The notes under the pieces were generated by a model. That model saw nothing but the letters and a program-made list of their open reading frames with translations, was not told the origin of the DNA and searched no databases. A DNA stretch of 64,000 nucleotides from Allantophomopsis cytisporea. Lineage: Eukaryota > Ascomycota > Leotiomycetes > Phacidiales > Phacidiaceae. This document shows, one piece after another, positions 45,510 to 57,716 of this stretch (positions are counted from its first letter, which is position 1; each line of letters opens with the position of its first letter). The translations under genes and the position numbers were made by a program. The stretch is taken from positions 1,922,001 to 1,986,000 of the forward strand of contig CP103026.1 in assembly GCA_024752435.1 (NCBI GenBank). The letters are read 5' to 3'.

Positions 45510-46855
45510 GATGAGAAACAACAAGCGTGGCAGCAGGCATATCAGTAGGCAGATTGACGGGACCGTGCTATCAATTCCATTAGGATCTTGTATTTAATAG
45601 CAACCAAACGAATAGAGGAGCACATGGCTTGATGAGTATCAGGCTGTCATGATCTTGCGCACCTAGTGAATAATCATGTGGCCCCCAACGGGTCACATCG
45701 ATGGCGATGCTGATTGGAGAATAATAATATGCTCACGAATAGAAAGAGAGTATGTCGATGTGACCATAGATACCTTCCACTCTCTATCAATTCAACCTAA
45801 AAGGTCGAACAGCGATCATTCCTGAAATCCAAGACTCGCTAAAGGCTGTGAGTGCCTGCTAACGATCATTGGGCTCTTCTGGGTAGAGTGATGTCGATGT
45901 TATCGCCATCATGCACTGTGCCGCACGATAGATTCCTCGTTTATTAGACACCGAAGGCAGGCTTATTATAATGAGGATGTGGTATGAAGTAGGAAGGTGT
46001 CAGTGAGTGAAGGGATAATATACGAGATGCAGCATTATATGTCTGGCATAGACCAATAAGGGGCTGGAGACAGCTACGGAATCCGTCCGCATTACTTGCC
46101 TAAGACCCAGCCGCTTGGAGCCCCCCCGATAAAGCTGAAAGCCTTTCATGGATCTTGAGGGCGGAGGTTCGAATTCTCATAATATTTGACCGAAAGTTGA
46201 GAGGCTCTTATCCATAAAGACCACTCGTTGGAAGAGAACGCAATGAAAATTCAGCCGTGCGTCGGCCACAAGCAGAATCTTCCTGTAGAATTTATAGTTG
46301 TTACAATATGATGATCCTATATTATCCCTGCTTTGGACAGCTTTAGTTGCTCTCCTTCCTCATATGAGCAACGCAGCCGCGATGCTCACAACGGTGCGCT
46401 CCATAAAAGCCACCAATGATACAATGAATTTGTCTGTCACCTTTTAAATGGTACCACTCGAAGCAATACCTCGAAGCCCGAGTTGATGGATGACGCGAGA
46501 TCTACCGCTACGTATCACCCTTGACTTTGAATGTCTTCTATTATGTTATGCAGAAATTTCATTGATCGACCGTATTGTTCTGCAAAACCAAGGCTTTGAA
46601 TCCTACATACTACACTCACCGCGAATTACCTAGATAGTTACAATCAAATGGTTTAAGGAAAGCAACGTAAAGCCATAGATTCTTTGTTCGTGATACCCAC
46701 AAAACATAAGCGGAGATGATTGAAGCGTATCAAAAAGTCCGTATGGTTAAACCATCAACACATAAAAACACAAAACTCAGTTCCCAATCTTTCGTCAAAC
46801 CCAACGCCGTCCAATGCATGTCTGGCCATCAATCATCATCATCACATCCGCTTCC
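45510..46855. other. Intergenic region, no supported gene
   Basis: Promoter of the NLR-like gene and 3' flank of the RING-CH gene. A GGTTCGAATTC string near 46166 looks like a tRNA T-loop, but the arms do not pair. Confidence 0.45.
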
Positions 46856-48544
46856 CTACCTCCGCTTGTAATCCAAGACTCTCCGTTCCCCAAAATCTCT
46901 CGCTTTGCGCCACTTACAGTAAAGCACAATTGCATCCTTCAACACCACAAAAAGTACACCTCCAACAATACTTCGTCCCCATTTCTCCTGCAACAGTCCT
47001 GTTGAACTACCCATAGTCGTTCCTCTCCACGAGCGCACCATTGGTTTGGTGACCCATCTGGAAGGAAGGGCAAACTTGATAAGGTCACCCATAATGGATG
47101 AAATAGCAGGCATGAAGAGTGCTCCTAGAACTGTTGATGCGATTTGTTTGGAGGAGATGTTCTGTCTTAACTCCCAACCTTCCTGACGTTCTGGTTGTGG
47201 CGCTGGAAGATCTTGATTTTCATTGACGTTGGCGTTGGCGGGTCGAGGTTCATTGGCTGCATGATCTTGGTGTTGTGGACGCTCAGGTTGATCATCAAAG
47301 ACAATATTCCCGCCCTGGCCAGCGCCTTCTACCTCCCCGAAATTGACATCGATGTTGATATCAAAATCAACATGCGCCTCTGCAGCAGCTTGAGCAAGTT
47401 GTTCAGCAGTTTCGCCCTCCCTGGGCTTGCGCTGGATGGCAAGTTCCCATTCTTTGACTTTTGATGCAAATGTGTGGCGATAGAGCTCGTTATACATACC
47501 CCGGAGGTAGGGAAGGACAGCCAGGGCGGTAGAGGGCGAAGGTGGCCAGCGACTGAAATCTTTGCTGTCAGGGTGTAAAATAAAATGCTAAAAGACGAAT
47601 ATTAGTGACCGTCTCTGTTTTCAGTACGGGAATGGAAGGCGGACTGTGTGGTACGAATAGCGGAACAAAATATGAAGGAATATGGACCAGTTTGCAAGGA
47701 CACGCCATTTGTGATATCGAGATCTGTCTTGATGACTTACGCTTACGGGCAAGAGTGCAAAGACTGTATCAGCCCAAGTTGTTCGTGATAGAATAAGAGT
47801 TGGAGGAATCAGTGGTAAACCAACGAACAATTTCCAGCTCATGTTAAAACCTGTGGGTATGAAAGGATCCGTGTAATTCGTGACTTTCTCCAATGCTTGA
47901 AACCAAACGTCTTTCGGGTGATTGATATCCACCAATGCCGGTGCTAAGATCTCTCTGGCATCCTCAACTCCAAACACAAGGTTGACGGCATTAACTCCGT
48001 AGACCATTGCACTGCTGTACAAGACACCGAACAATGTCCCCGCCGCTGTAGGTATGATCAGAGTCTCCGCAAGTTTGGAAACTGTATCTGTCATCTTGAC
48101 AAGATAATCGACTGGCCGTGCAATTTTGATTTCCGACTTGCATTGAGGACAAGTGATAGCCTTTCCAAAGTTGATACTCGGGGACGACGTATTTTCGAGG
48201 TCGGCAATCCATTCCAGCAAACAACTTTCGTGAGCCGTTAAATTACATGGGCATGGCGAGCTCCATTTGTCATCCGGGCTGACTGTCGATTCGAGACAGA
48301 TCCAACAGCGCTGATGTTCTTCGTCATCTACATTAGGTGCAGTTGTAGAACTTAGTATCGGCGCAACCTGTGAGCTGACATTGCTAGGTTGGTTGAGAAT
48401 AACAGTTTGAGAATCTTCGGAGGCGACAGAACTGGTGATACTTGATGTTCGAGTTGTCTCCGAGAGAGCAGGTCGCGATGGCGAGGTATGAGATTGTGAG
48501 GAGCGACGTTGAGAGACTGGAGTTTGAGGTGGCAAGGAAGACAT
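46856..48544 (-). CDS. RING-CH (MARCH-type) membrane E3 ubiquitin ligase
   Basis: Two exons (48544-47741, 47587-46856) give 511 residues; the join is LLPVS/HFILHPD, although a second donor two codons earlier would give LLP/HFILHPD. Residues 1-75 are Ser/Thr-rich. The RING-CH finger has Cys80 and Cys83 (RCWICLE), Cys98 and Cys100 (CPCN), His105 and Cys108 (AHESCLLEW), and Cys132 and Cys135 (TCPQCKSEI), a C4HC3 pattern. Hydrophobic segments follow (TLIIPTAAGTLFGVLYSSAM, LFVGLPLIPPTLIL, and IVGGVLFVVLKDAIVLYC near the end), so the ligase is membrane-bound. An acidic/Asn-rich stretch of about 60 residues separates them. Target membrane and substrates cannot be read from the sequence. Confidence 0.88.
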
Positions 48545-49171
48545 GACGATATAGAAAGGTCGACTATCGCACGACTATATCATGAGTGAGGGGATGGAGC
48601 GATATTGGATATTGAAATAAAAGTAGGTAATTATAGATGGAGAGTGCTTTGATGAAGTTGTTGTAGGTACCTCTTAAGTAATTAAGTAGGTAGGTAGGTA
48701 GGTAGGTAGGTAGATATCACGCTCGCTTCCAAACGAGGTTCACAAGGCTGACGCCGAGGCTGCCGCCGAGGCTGCCATTCAACATCACACTCCTTTACTG
48801 ATTATATTTTTCAGTAAGCGTACAAGCAATATACATAAACACATGTTCAGACATCGATGATCAGAGCCAGTATATCATGTTCGTCAAACGTCCATTCATA
48901 ACGCCCCGCACATATATATAAATGAGCATTGCTAAGACAGCTCAAAACCCAGCCGAGCCAAGTGATACAATGTCCAAGTCAAGGTGCACATCCCCTATTA
49001 CCCGCATTTCAAATACACATGCCATGCTCGCCTCACCTCCCACACACAGGGGAACCCATTCTCTGCAGAAATAGAGCAGAGCAAACTTTTTATGAAGAAA
49101 AGCAAAAAAACGCCAAATGCTCAAAATGGTCAGATGTAGGATAAAAGGATATCAAATGATACAAGGGAAAA
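48545..49171. other. Intergenic region with simple repeats
   Basis: Upstream of the RING-CH gene and downstream of ILV2. Holds a (TAGG)n tract and a short GCCGAGGCTGCC tandem duplication near 48752-48775. No gene. Confidence 0.45.
48687..48713 (+). repeat. (TAGG)n microsatellite
   Basis: Six perfect TAGG units plus a partial one, the same motif as at 7619-7641. Confidence 0.9.
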
Positions 49172-51434
49172 TTACTGGTGCTTTCCACCAGTTCTCTCCT
49201 TCATCATTTTTCTTCTCTCGAGGTCCTTGGCTACAGGAATATTAGTTATCAATTCATTTTTGAAGTGGGTTGGTTATAACATACCTTCATCGTAGACGAG
49301 GAATTCGTGGAGAGCAGCACCGGCTGGCACCATAGGAAGGACGGGGACTTTCTTATCGGTGACAACCTCAAGGAGAGCAGGGCCATCAGACTCGATGAGC
49401 CACTTAAGAGCATCTCTAACCTCTTCAGGCTTCACAACTCTTCTAGCCTGAATGTTCATGGCATCAGAGAGCTTGATGAAATCTGGGTTGACGGAATGAG
49501 TGTGAGCGTATCTGTCCTCGTAGAAGAGATTTTGCCATTGGGTGACCATTCCCTGTTCCTCATTGTTCAAGACAATAATCTTGACACCAATGTTGAACTG
49601 TGCTGCAGTGGACATCTCTGTGAGGGTCATGTTGAAGGAAGCATCACCATCAATGTCAATGACAAGGGAGTCTGGCTTGGCAACCTTTGCACCAATGGCG
49701 GCTGGAAGACCGTAACCCATAGTTCCAAGACCACCGGAGGTGATCATGGTACGTGGAGATCTCCAGCGGAAGTGCTGGGCGGTCCACATCTGATGTTGAC
49801 CAACACCGGTAGCAATAATGGTAGTATCCTTGCGGTCAGCGGTGAGGTTGGAAAGTTCCTCAATGAGAGTCTGAGGCTTGATAAGACCGTTGCGATCAGC
49901 CTTGGCGTAGGCAGAGAGAGGGAACTTCTCCTTCCAGTAATTGATCTGCTTGAACCATTCCGAACGGTTCTCCATAGTCTTCTTATCAACCATTGGCAGA
50001 AGCTGGGCAAGGTTGGCGGCTACATCTCCCTCAACGGCTTCAGTGGCCTGGACGACCTTGTTGATGTTCTTTGGCATGATTTCGAAGTGGACAATACCTC
50101 CACGCTTCTCAGATGCTGCAAGCTTGGCTTGTGGGGCAAACTTGGTGATGTTACCAGTGACACGGTCGTCGAATCGAGCACCAAGAGCGATAATCAGATC
50201 GGCCTCCTGCATAGCCATGTTGGCGTAAGCGGAACCGTGCATACCAAGCATGTGAAGAGCCTTCTCATCCAATTCATCGTAGCCACCAAGACCTTGGAGA
50301 GTGGTGGTAACAGGAATGGAGGCCTTGTCTGCGAGTTCACGGAGAAGCTTTGGGCCTTCTGGAAGAGCGATAACACCCTGACCGGCGTAGATGACAGGCT
50401 TCTTGGCAATGTTGATAAGATCAGCAACGCGCTTGATGGAACCGGTAAGCTGTCTCTGGTTGAGCTCTTGAGCGGCACGACCAGCGGCACTTCGGGTTGG
50501 AATGGTGCTGGCGTAAGGAATGGCCCTCCTCAGGATACCTGCAGTAACATCCTTTGGAAGATCGACCAGGACTGGACCTGGTCTACCACTGGTAGCGATC
50601 TCGAAAGCCTCCTTGATCCTCTTGGGGAGTTCTGCGACATTCTTGACCATAACATTCCACTTGGTGCACGATCGGGAGATACCAACAACATCAGCCTCCT
50701 GGAAAGCGTCGCTACCAATTGCGGTGGTTGGAACCTGACCACAGAAAACAACCATTGGAGTACCGTCGGAAAGGGCGTCTTGCAGGGGAGTGATAACATT
50801 GGTGGCACCTGGTCCCGAAGTGACCAAAACGACACCTGGCTTGCCAGAAGCACGCGCGTAACCCTGAGCCATGTGTCCAGCGCCCTGTTCATGTTTTGGG
50901 AGGATGAAGTCGAAGTGTTTCGAGTTGTAAATGGCATCGAAGACTGGAAGAATTGCACCACCTGGGTAACCAAAAATATGCTTGACACCCTGTCTAAGCA
51001 TCATTTCGTGGAAGATCTCTCCACCGGACATGCCGATGAACCTATGAAATATGGTCAGTTTCCTGCAGCCGCCCCTGGTTATATCCGAGACGCGAAAACA
51101 TACGACTCATCCATATCAGGCTGCTTTGCATTCTGTAAAGGCTGGGCATTTTGTCTCGGTACGGAATTGAAGGCTGGTGCCGGGCTATCTCTGGTTTGCC
51201 TATGGATATTTCATCAGTATTCTGTGACTCATGCGATGCTCTTTGTTATAAGGACAATACTTACGTCGCCTGAGCAGCGGCAGTGGTAGCTGCTCTTCGT
51301 CCCCTTGGAGTAATCTTTTGTGCCCGCGTGAGAGGTGCTGCAGTTGCAGCTGATGTCGAAGCATATCGTGCTGGAGAATTCGAGGCTTGATTTAAAGCGC
51401 GGATTGCGCTCCGCGCAGGTTGTGATCGAAGCAT
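49172..51434 (-). CDS. ilv2: Acetolactate synthase, catalytic subunit (mitochondrial)
   Basis: Four exons (51434-51265, 51199-51104, 51041-49285, 49230-49172) give 693 residues. The start MLRSQPARSAIRALNQAS opens a long Arg/Ala/Ser-rich, acid-free presequence typical of mitochondrial import. The core shows the ThDP glutamate in LPKHEQGAGHMAQGYARASG, VTSGPGATNVITPLQDA, the FAD/oxyanion region (ALGARFDDRVTGN), and the metal/ThDP motif DIDGDASFNMTLTEM followed by LNNEEQGMVTQWQ. The C-terminal join adds YDE/AKDLERRKMMKERTGG. The enzyme makes acetolactate or acetohydroxybutyrate, the first committed step of valine, leucine and isoleucine synthesis; in other fungi a separate subunit (Ilv6) adds valine feedback. 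All key residues look intact. Confidence 0.96.
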
Positions 51435-52829
51435 TCTGGAGGTAGAGTGGGGAGAAATGAGGAAGAAAGCGAAAGAATGAGAAGTAATTGAGAGAGACGT
51501 ATTCAGCACTATTTTCGTAAGATATGCCTTTCCGATTCAATTGCAGTTGGAATTTTTGAAGAGTTGGTGATATTTTTGAAGGTCGGGGGCAATAATTATT
51601 TCTACAATTCCACAGACTCAAGTGGTGTGAATCACACATAAAAGTTTAGTCTCTGATCGGGCAAGCGGCGGTTTTCGGAGCATCCAGATGCACAATTTAT
51701 TCGAGATGTGGGGAAGGCTGGTCGTTTTTATCCTTTGGCCAATGAACGCTCACCTAAACTGTGTGGTCCTGCATAATGATGCACAATTTGGCATAACGCC
51801 CTTTTTAGCACATATATTTGCATAAGGGATAGTAATGTGAATCACGTGTATGGCTTAGTTGTGATTGAACTTTTAGCGACGTCGGAAGAGAAGGGGGTCA
51901 ATTGAAGACATCTTCGGATTTAAGATAATCTGACGGAGAAATGATTATGAAGGTAGATGGGAAGTGTAGTAGGTCTACGTGTGTATATTCTGAGGTTGTT
52001 CAGATGTTATTCCATAGAATAATGCACGTTGTGCATGGGAAGGAATGTATGTATGTAGAATGATAAAAGTTGCGAAGAAATGATGGAAAGTGAAGAACAA
52101 ACACCAGAACTGACTGATTGCAGGCTTATTTGCAGGTTCGGGAATTGACTTGTTTTATCATCTTAATACAGTTCAGTTGAGAAGATATTGTTAATGGAAT
52201 GGCAAGGATTTGTTCCTTCGAGAGATTGATTTCCATTTCTTGTCGTTATCCAGAAAGATCGACATAAAAATAAAGTCTGCAGTTTAAGCTTGCGCAACTT
52301 ACGGAGTACAGCCGGATGTCTGCTAGACAGCACCAGTTCACACCAAGCAGCAGCAACAACAACCCTGGCATACCGTTTCAAACCACATCTCGACAAACAG
52401 CAGATCATCCACTTCCAATTCTGGGTTTCTCCACATTTGACCGCCTAATCCTCATCACTTGCGATTTTTGAGGTATGTATAGTTTCTTGGCTTCCCCCAA
52501 ACTATACGTGCGAGAACAGATATTGTCTACTAGGCAGAACAACCTTCTTTTCTTGTAAGGGTTTAGACTTTATGATGTATATAGGACTCTAAACAGCCTT
52601 CAGTCTTAAGGATTGATCATTTCAAAGCCCGAAGATCAGCAGGCGTCATTATATAACTCGTATTGTCGTATACTGCATCTGTGTCATGTATGATAGTACT
52701 AAGGTTCTATGGGATCCGAGACTAGAAACAGTGGAATATAAAGGAGTGGGAGGTACCAAGTTATTGAAGGAGATCTATCAGTCTGTCATTCCATCATTTC
52801 ATTCCAAAATATTCGGTCAAATCGCCACA
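51435..52829. other. Divergent intergenic region, ILV2 and GH43 genes
   Basis: No supported coding frame. Contains the promoters of both genes; several TGTGAATCAC/GTGAATCACG-like strings near 51627 and 51837 are on the ILV2 side. Confidence 0.45.
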
Positions 52830-53938
52830 ATGAGATCTGTTTTGTCTCTTCTCTTTCTCCCATTTGCATTTGCCCTTCCAAATAGCTTCGAGTCTCATAC
52901 CGTAGAGTCGCTAGAATATACTGACTATCTGTTTGTTTATGTGAGTTTTGAAATTCTACGATTGAATTATCACCAACGTCCTGTAGTTCACAGGGGAAGC
53001 AGCATCAACAGACGAAGCAATCTATTTCTCCGTGAGCAAAGACAACAACCCCGCCTCTTGGGAACAGGTGAATAGTGGGAATGCAGTTCTCACCTCCACT
53101 GTTGGTACTGCAGGAGCTCGAGACCCTGCTATCATTAGAGCTGAAGATGGTTCCAAATACTGGATAATCGCTAGCGATCTCAAGGTCTACGATACTGGTA
53201 ATTACGACACTACCACAGGCTCTAAGAGTATGGTAGTTTGGGAGTCTTTTGATCTCAAAAGTTGGTCGAACTCGACGCTCGTCACCATCTCTCCATCCAA
53301 TGCTGGTATGACATGGGCACCCGAGGCTATCTGGGATTCCACGCAAAATCAATATCTTGTCTTCTGGACTTGCAATTTGATCGGTGATGGTTGGTATGTC
53401 ATGAAGTCATACACTAGTGACTTCAAGTCCTTTTCAACAGCCGAGAAGTTTTTGACGGATGCTGGTATGGATGTTACGATTATTCTCGACAAATCTACCA
53501 ATGTGTTCTATCGTATCAGCAAGAATGGGGATGATAATCTTATCGAAGAAGCATCTGCTACAAGTCTCTCAGGAACATGGACAGTTATCAAGGACGAGAT
53601 AGGTAAAGGTAGCATGACTGCTGGCGAAGGACCTCTCATTTTTAGAGACAATGTAGATTCGTCGAAGGTTTGTCAATATATAACGAAATGAAAACACTGC
53701 TAATTGGCATAGTGGCATGTTTTCATCGACAACTACTCTCAGGGTGGGGGCTACATTCCATTCGAGACAACAGATATCATTGCGGGTAACTGGACTGCCT
53801 CGACTGGTTATAGCTTGCCACCAAAGAATCGTCACGGTTACATTCTCCCTATGTACGTTGACTTATCCTTCCTTGTGATTCGGTGCTAACTTAAAATACA
53901 GTACCTCCGCCGAGCGAGCGTTGGCTTTACAGGCATGA
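52830..53938 (+). CDS. Secreted GH43-family glycosidase (arabinofuranosidase/xylosidase type)
   Basis: Four exons (52830-52940, 52987-53667, 53713-53852, 53902-53938) give 322 residues. The signal peptide is MRSVLSLLFLPFAFA. The five-bladed beta-propeller pattern of GH43 is visible: LFVYFTGEAASTDEAIYFSVS, GARDPAIIRAEDGSKYWIIASDL (Asp of the family in RDPAII), VVWESFDLKSW, TWAPEAIWDSTQNQYLVFW (APE Glu-type motif), MDVTIILD and TAGEGPLIFRDN (candidate acid Glu in GEGP). The end reads PPKNRHGYILPITSAERALALQA, where RHG is also conserved. Joins at SSK/WHVFID and LPI/TSAERA are supported by family resemblance. Activity on arabinan or xylan side chains is inferred; subfamily not determined. Confidence 0.88.
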
Positions 53939-55310
53939 GTTTGTTCGCTGAACCTTTGCAAATTGTGGTGATAATCCTTCAAGTGCTACTTCACTTTCGG
54001 AGTATGATGGTGTACTAACACAGCGAACAAAGGAGTTCTGCCTCAAAAGGTTCTCACGCAATACACCTACCAGTCCCATTGTCCTCGATGGAATATTTTT
54101 TCAGGATTCAAACTAGTCTGCTAGCTTAAAATTGAAGTATTTGTTATCATCTCCTTCAATCCGAATAACTCTATGTGTAATGGATACAGCTCATAAACTA
54201 AATCCTTTGGCTGGCAACAGCTATAAAATGTGATGAGATTATTCAAAGGCACATCTCCAGAGATACGTGTCAAGTTTTGAGTATGCTCTGATTTTGGTTT
54301 GCTGGTGGTATCACTTCCGCTCCTACCTATCTTGAATAAGAAGTTGATCGCAACGAAGGCATTTTTTAAGTTGACACCTGCAATACTACGGAAAACCACA
54401 ATGCTTGAAAATAAGACCGTGGAAGACGCAGGGAAAGAATCCAAAGGTTTGAGATGTTGATATGCAGTAAGCAAGCAACTTGAGACAATAGGCTTAAATT
54501 AAGAGTGTTAACCTTCAAACTCCACATCCACTCGGCTTGGGATGTAGGCGTAATTGCAACATGCCACCACAACATGAGGAATTTTTAAAACTGATAGATT
54601 ATCTATCTTCCACACTAGACTTATGTGTTGTTCCATGCTAAAGGAGTATATCTCTCGTGATTGTCATGTCTTGGTGTTCCTATTGTGTCTGATTTATAGG
54701 CGAAGCAAGTATGCACGTTATTCTAGTGCAGCTGCGCGCGTAGGGTCTGCTTGCAATTGAAGCGCGCGTCCAATCAATTGCAATAGAAGTACGTCAATAG
54801 CCAAAATTCAAATACACCTACTACCTAAGCACTTGAACTTTGAACATGCCAGTGCTAATCCCGAGAGCATTTCCTAGAGCAACTCCATCTTAAGTCCGAG
54901 ATGCATAAGCGAACAATATATCAGAATGCTCGTAAGATCGTCGTTGAAAACCGTCGTTGTCGATTCAATAAACAGTATGAATCTTACGTATGCCTAGTGT
55001 AGATCATGATGGGACCCATATTAAGATACGGGTAGTAATGTGCATAGCTCGCTAGTCAATTTTGCTCTGCACAACTAAAGAAGATACAATACTGAACAAG
55101 CAACTTGATTTATAAAGAACAAAGTTACAATCTGGTATCTTTGTCGAATTTAACAGCTTTAGCTCCATGTAAACTCGAAATCTCGCATCTAGCATAGAAG
55201 AAAGGTATAAATGCTTTCGATTTGTCATTGTTGACCCTTCGACTGCTAACTTGGTGTTGAAAACAAACCAATTCAATGCAACAAGCTTGCTTTCGCTCTT
55301 CTGCAATATA
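53939..55310. other. Intergenic region with a possible decayed reading frame
   Basis: Mostly AT-rich. A minus-strand stretch at 54121-54474 (about 117 codons: TAYQHLKPLDSFPASSTV, FRSIAGVNLKNAFVAINFL, VYELYPLHIELFGL) has protein-like composition, including segments reminiscent of the C-terminal half of a fungal transcription regulator. There is no ATG-led gene around it, so it may be a remnant. The rest shows nothing supportable. Confidence 0.3.
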
Positions 55311-57081
55311 ATGACTACTCAATTTCGAGACACCCAATTTGGTCACCTCCTACGCTTTCTATCTGGCAACAAATTATTTCAATATCCTGACGAGCTTGAT
55401 CTATCATTGCGGAAAAGGCCTCTTTAGCGGTGGCGGTCAAAAGAGCAAATAAATTCCCCTACGACAGAGTTTAATACTCAAGGAGCCAATTTGCCGAATC
55501 TAGGTGTAAATCATTTGGCAGAAGATGGCAAGGATATCTATCTGATAGACTGGTATAGCCCGGATGATCCAGAGGTATCTGCTTTTAATGATTACATGTC
55601 ACATACATTTCTCACATATCACAGAACCCCCAAAATTGGCCCAGCAGCTGGAAGTTGCTGATATATTTGCAAATGTCTCTTCAACTTCTCAGTTTACATT
55701 GGAAGTTCCATATACGTTCCTGGAGAATCAAGTATCATGGAAGACTTCGCTGTTAGTGAGACTGTAGCAACACTAGGACTCTCCCTTTTCACTGTGTAAG
55801 ACTCCAAAAGAACTAGAAAAATACCTCACTAACTCGCTATCTTGGTCCTACCAGTGGATATGGTTTTGGTCCCATGCTATGGTCTCCAATGTCCGAAATG
55901 CCCAAAATTGGACGCAGCGGGATTTATTTCTGGACCTTCATCTTTATCATCTTGCTGCAACTCCCAACTGGCTTTGCAGTAAATATGCCAATGTTCCTCA
56001 TCTTTCGAGTATTGACTGGCTTTCTCGGTAGCCCATGTTTGGCGACTGGCGGAGTTACCATCACAGATATATATGATCCAGCTCGGGTCGCATATGCACT
56101 TTGCGTTTGGGGATCAGCTGGGATCTGTGGTCCTGTGTTTGGTCCAATTCTCGGCGGATTTGTGGCTTCGGCAAAGGGCTGGCGATGGACAATCTGGGTG
56201 TTCACATGGTTGTCCACGTTCGTGGTAGTCGTGATGTTTTTCTTCCTCCCCGAAACTAGCGGAGCGAACATCCTTTACAAAAGAGCTAAGAGACTGAGAA
56301 AAGTGACTGGAGATGTCCATTTGAGGAGTCAATCTGAAACTGATGCCGCACATCACACCGTGAGAGATCATTTCATTGTTCTCGGTAGAGCATTTACATT
56401 GACTTTCTCAGAGCCTATTGTTTTTTTCATGGACCTGTATACGGCCCTTCTTTATGGAGTGCTCTTCATTTGGTTCGAGTCCTTCCCTCTTGTGTTTGGT
56501 GATGTTTATAGGTTCAATCTTGGTCAACAGCGTCTGGCTTTTCTGGGCATCTTTGTTGGTGGAATCATTACATTGCCTCTTTTCTTGGTATGGATAAAAT
56601 ATGGCATAGTCCGGAATTTCACTAAGCCAACACTCAAACCTGAGATGGTACTTCCACCCACGTTCTTTGGGTCTGCCTCCCTTCCTATTTTGGTATGGTT
56701 GGTCAGCAAGGAGGGGTATTTACTGGATTATGCCTATTATCGGCTCCAGTTTCTTCACCGTTGGCATAATTACGCTTTTCAACCCAGTGCTTATTTATCT
56801 AGGGATGATATACCCTATGAGCGCTGCTTCAATCTTCGCAGGAAATGCACTTTTCCGCGCCTCATTCGGTGTGATATTTCCAATTTTTGTAAGTTACAGA
56901 TGTATTCCTTCGATCATAGCTAATCAGAAACATAAGATCTTTTATGGCCAAGATCATATCTAAAGGAGCTTGGCTCCTTGTATTTGTCGACAACGCTATT
57001 CATGAGATTGTCTGGAAAGAAAAGAGAAAAGTTACAACAATCCGAAAAATCTCAGATACAATCCCACCTAATAATGAGTAG
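55311..57081 (+). pseudogene. Broken MFS drug/polyamine:H+ antiporter (DHA1 type)
   Basis: An ATG at 55311 opens MTTQFRDTQFGHLLRFLS and KLFQYPDELDL, the normal start of this transporter group. A TAG at 55425-55427 interrupts the frame, which then continues to DIYLIDWYSPDDPE. An intron (55575-55624) leads to NPQNWPSSWKLL; near 55681-55690 the frame shifts before VYIGSSIYVPGESSIMEDF and VSETVATLGLSLFTV. A second intron (55796-55854) leads to GYGFGPMLWSPMSEMPKIG and a long intact stretch with RVLTGFLGSPCLATGG, GPVFGPILGGF and the membrane helices. A second frameshift near 56675-56690 shifts GSASLPI into FLFWYGWSARRG and YWIMPIIGSSFF. After ALFRASFGVIFPIF the C-terminus is unreadable. At least three independent lesions make this a pseudogene unless the assembly is in error. 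Confidence 0.85.
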
Positions 57082-57716
57082 TTCCGAAAGCCAAAGTATA
57101 TGCCAGGCGAATGCGGAAGAATGCTGTGTAATTCGAAGTATGGTCCAAGACTGTCAACGACTCGAGTTGTCTATTTATAGCGACAGAGGTATATTTATTG
57201 ACATTTATAGGAATGAAACAATGTATTTGAGGTGTGATCGATCAAAAGAATCCCAGAAGTGAAAGTTTCTTGCTTCAGTGACTCTGGGTGTACAAATTAT
57301 CATTAGCTCAACATATATAAATGGGACGTATTCGATTAGACCTGAGATCTTTCAGTGTATAGATTTGAGTTTGAAGCATCGATACTTTGCTGTTTCCTTC
57401 GTAATGACAGATCAGGCTGGGAGGGTGCAGCATTAAATCATTAATTAGTACCCTACGATATATAGTAGGAAGAATCCTAATCACCGAAGATCGACAAAGA
57501 GCATAGGAAGTAATGTGTAAGATTTTTTTAGAACTGTGGAGCCTTTGTATTTGCACAAGCGTTGTGGAAAAACCAAGGAGGAAAACCACATCCAAGAAAT
57601 ATCGTTGTAACAATAGAAGCTAAGAACAAGAATATCAGATCCTGTTTTATATGGTTTGTATGCTCCAAAGGACATGTTTGTAAAGCAGTAGATAAGAGAT
57701 CATGAAATTGTCAAGT
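57082..57716. other. Intergenic, no supported gene
   Basis: Downstream of both flanking pseudogenes, AT-rich, only short frames. Confidence 0.45.

Noticed and set aside
46150..46190. GGTTCGAATTC, a tRNA T-loop-like string
   Set aside because: The neighbouring bases cannot form a T stem, and no anticodon or acceptor arms are present at the right distance.
49307..51289. 660-residue open frame on plus, opposite ILV2
   Set aside because: It is the antisense shadow of a highly codon-biased gene. The minus frame has all acetolactate synthase motifs and correct introns; the plus frame shows no family features and even runs across ILV2 introns.
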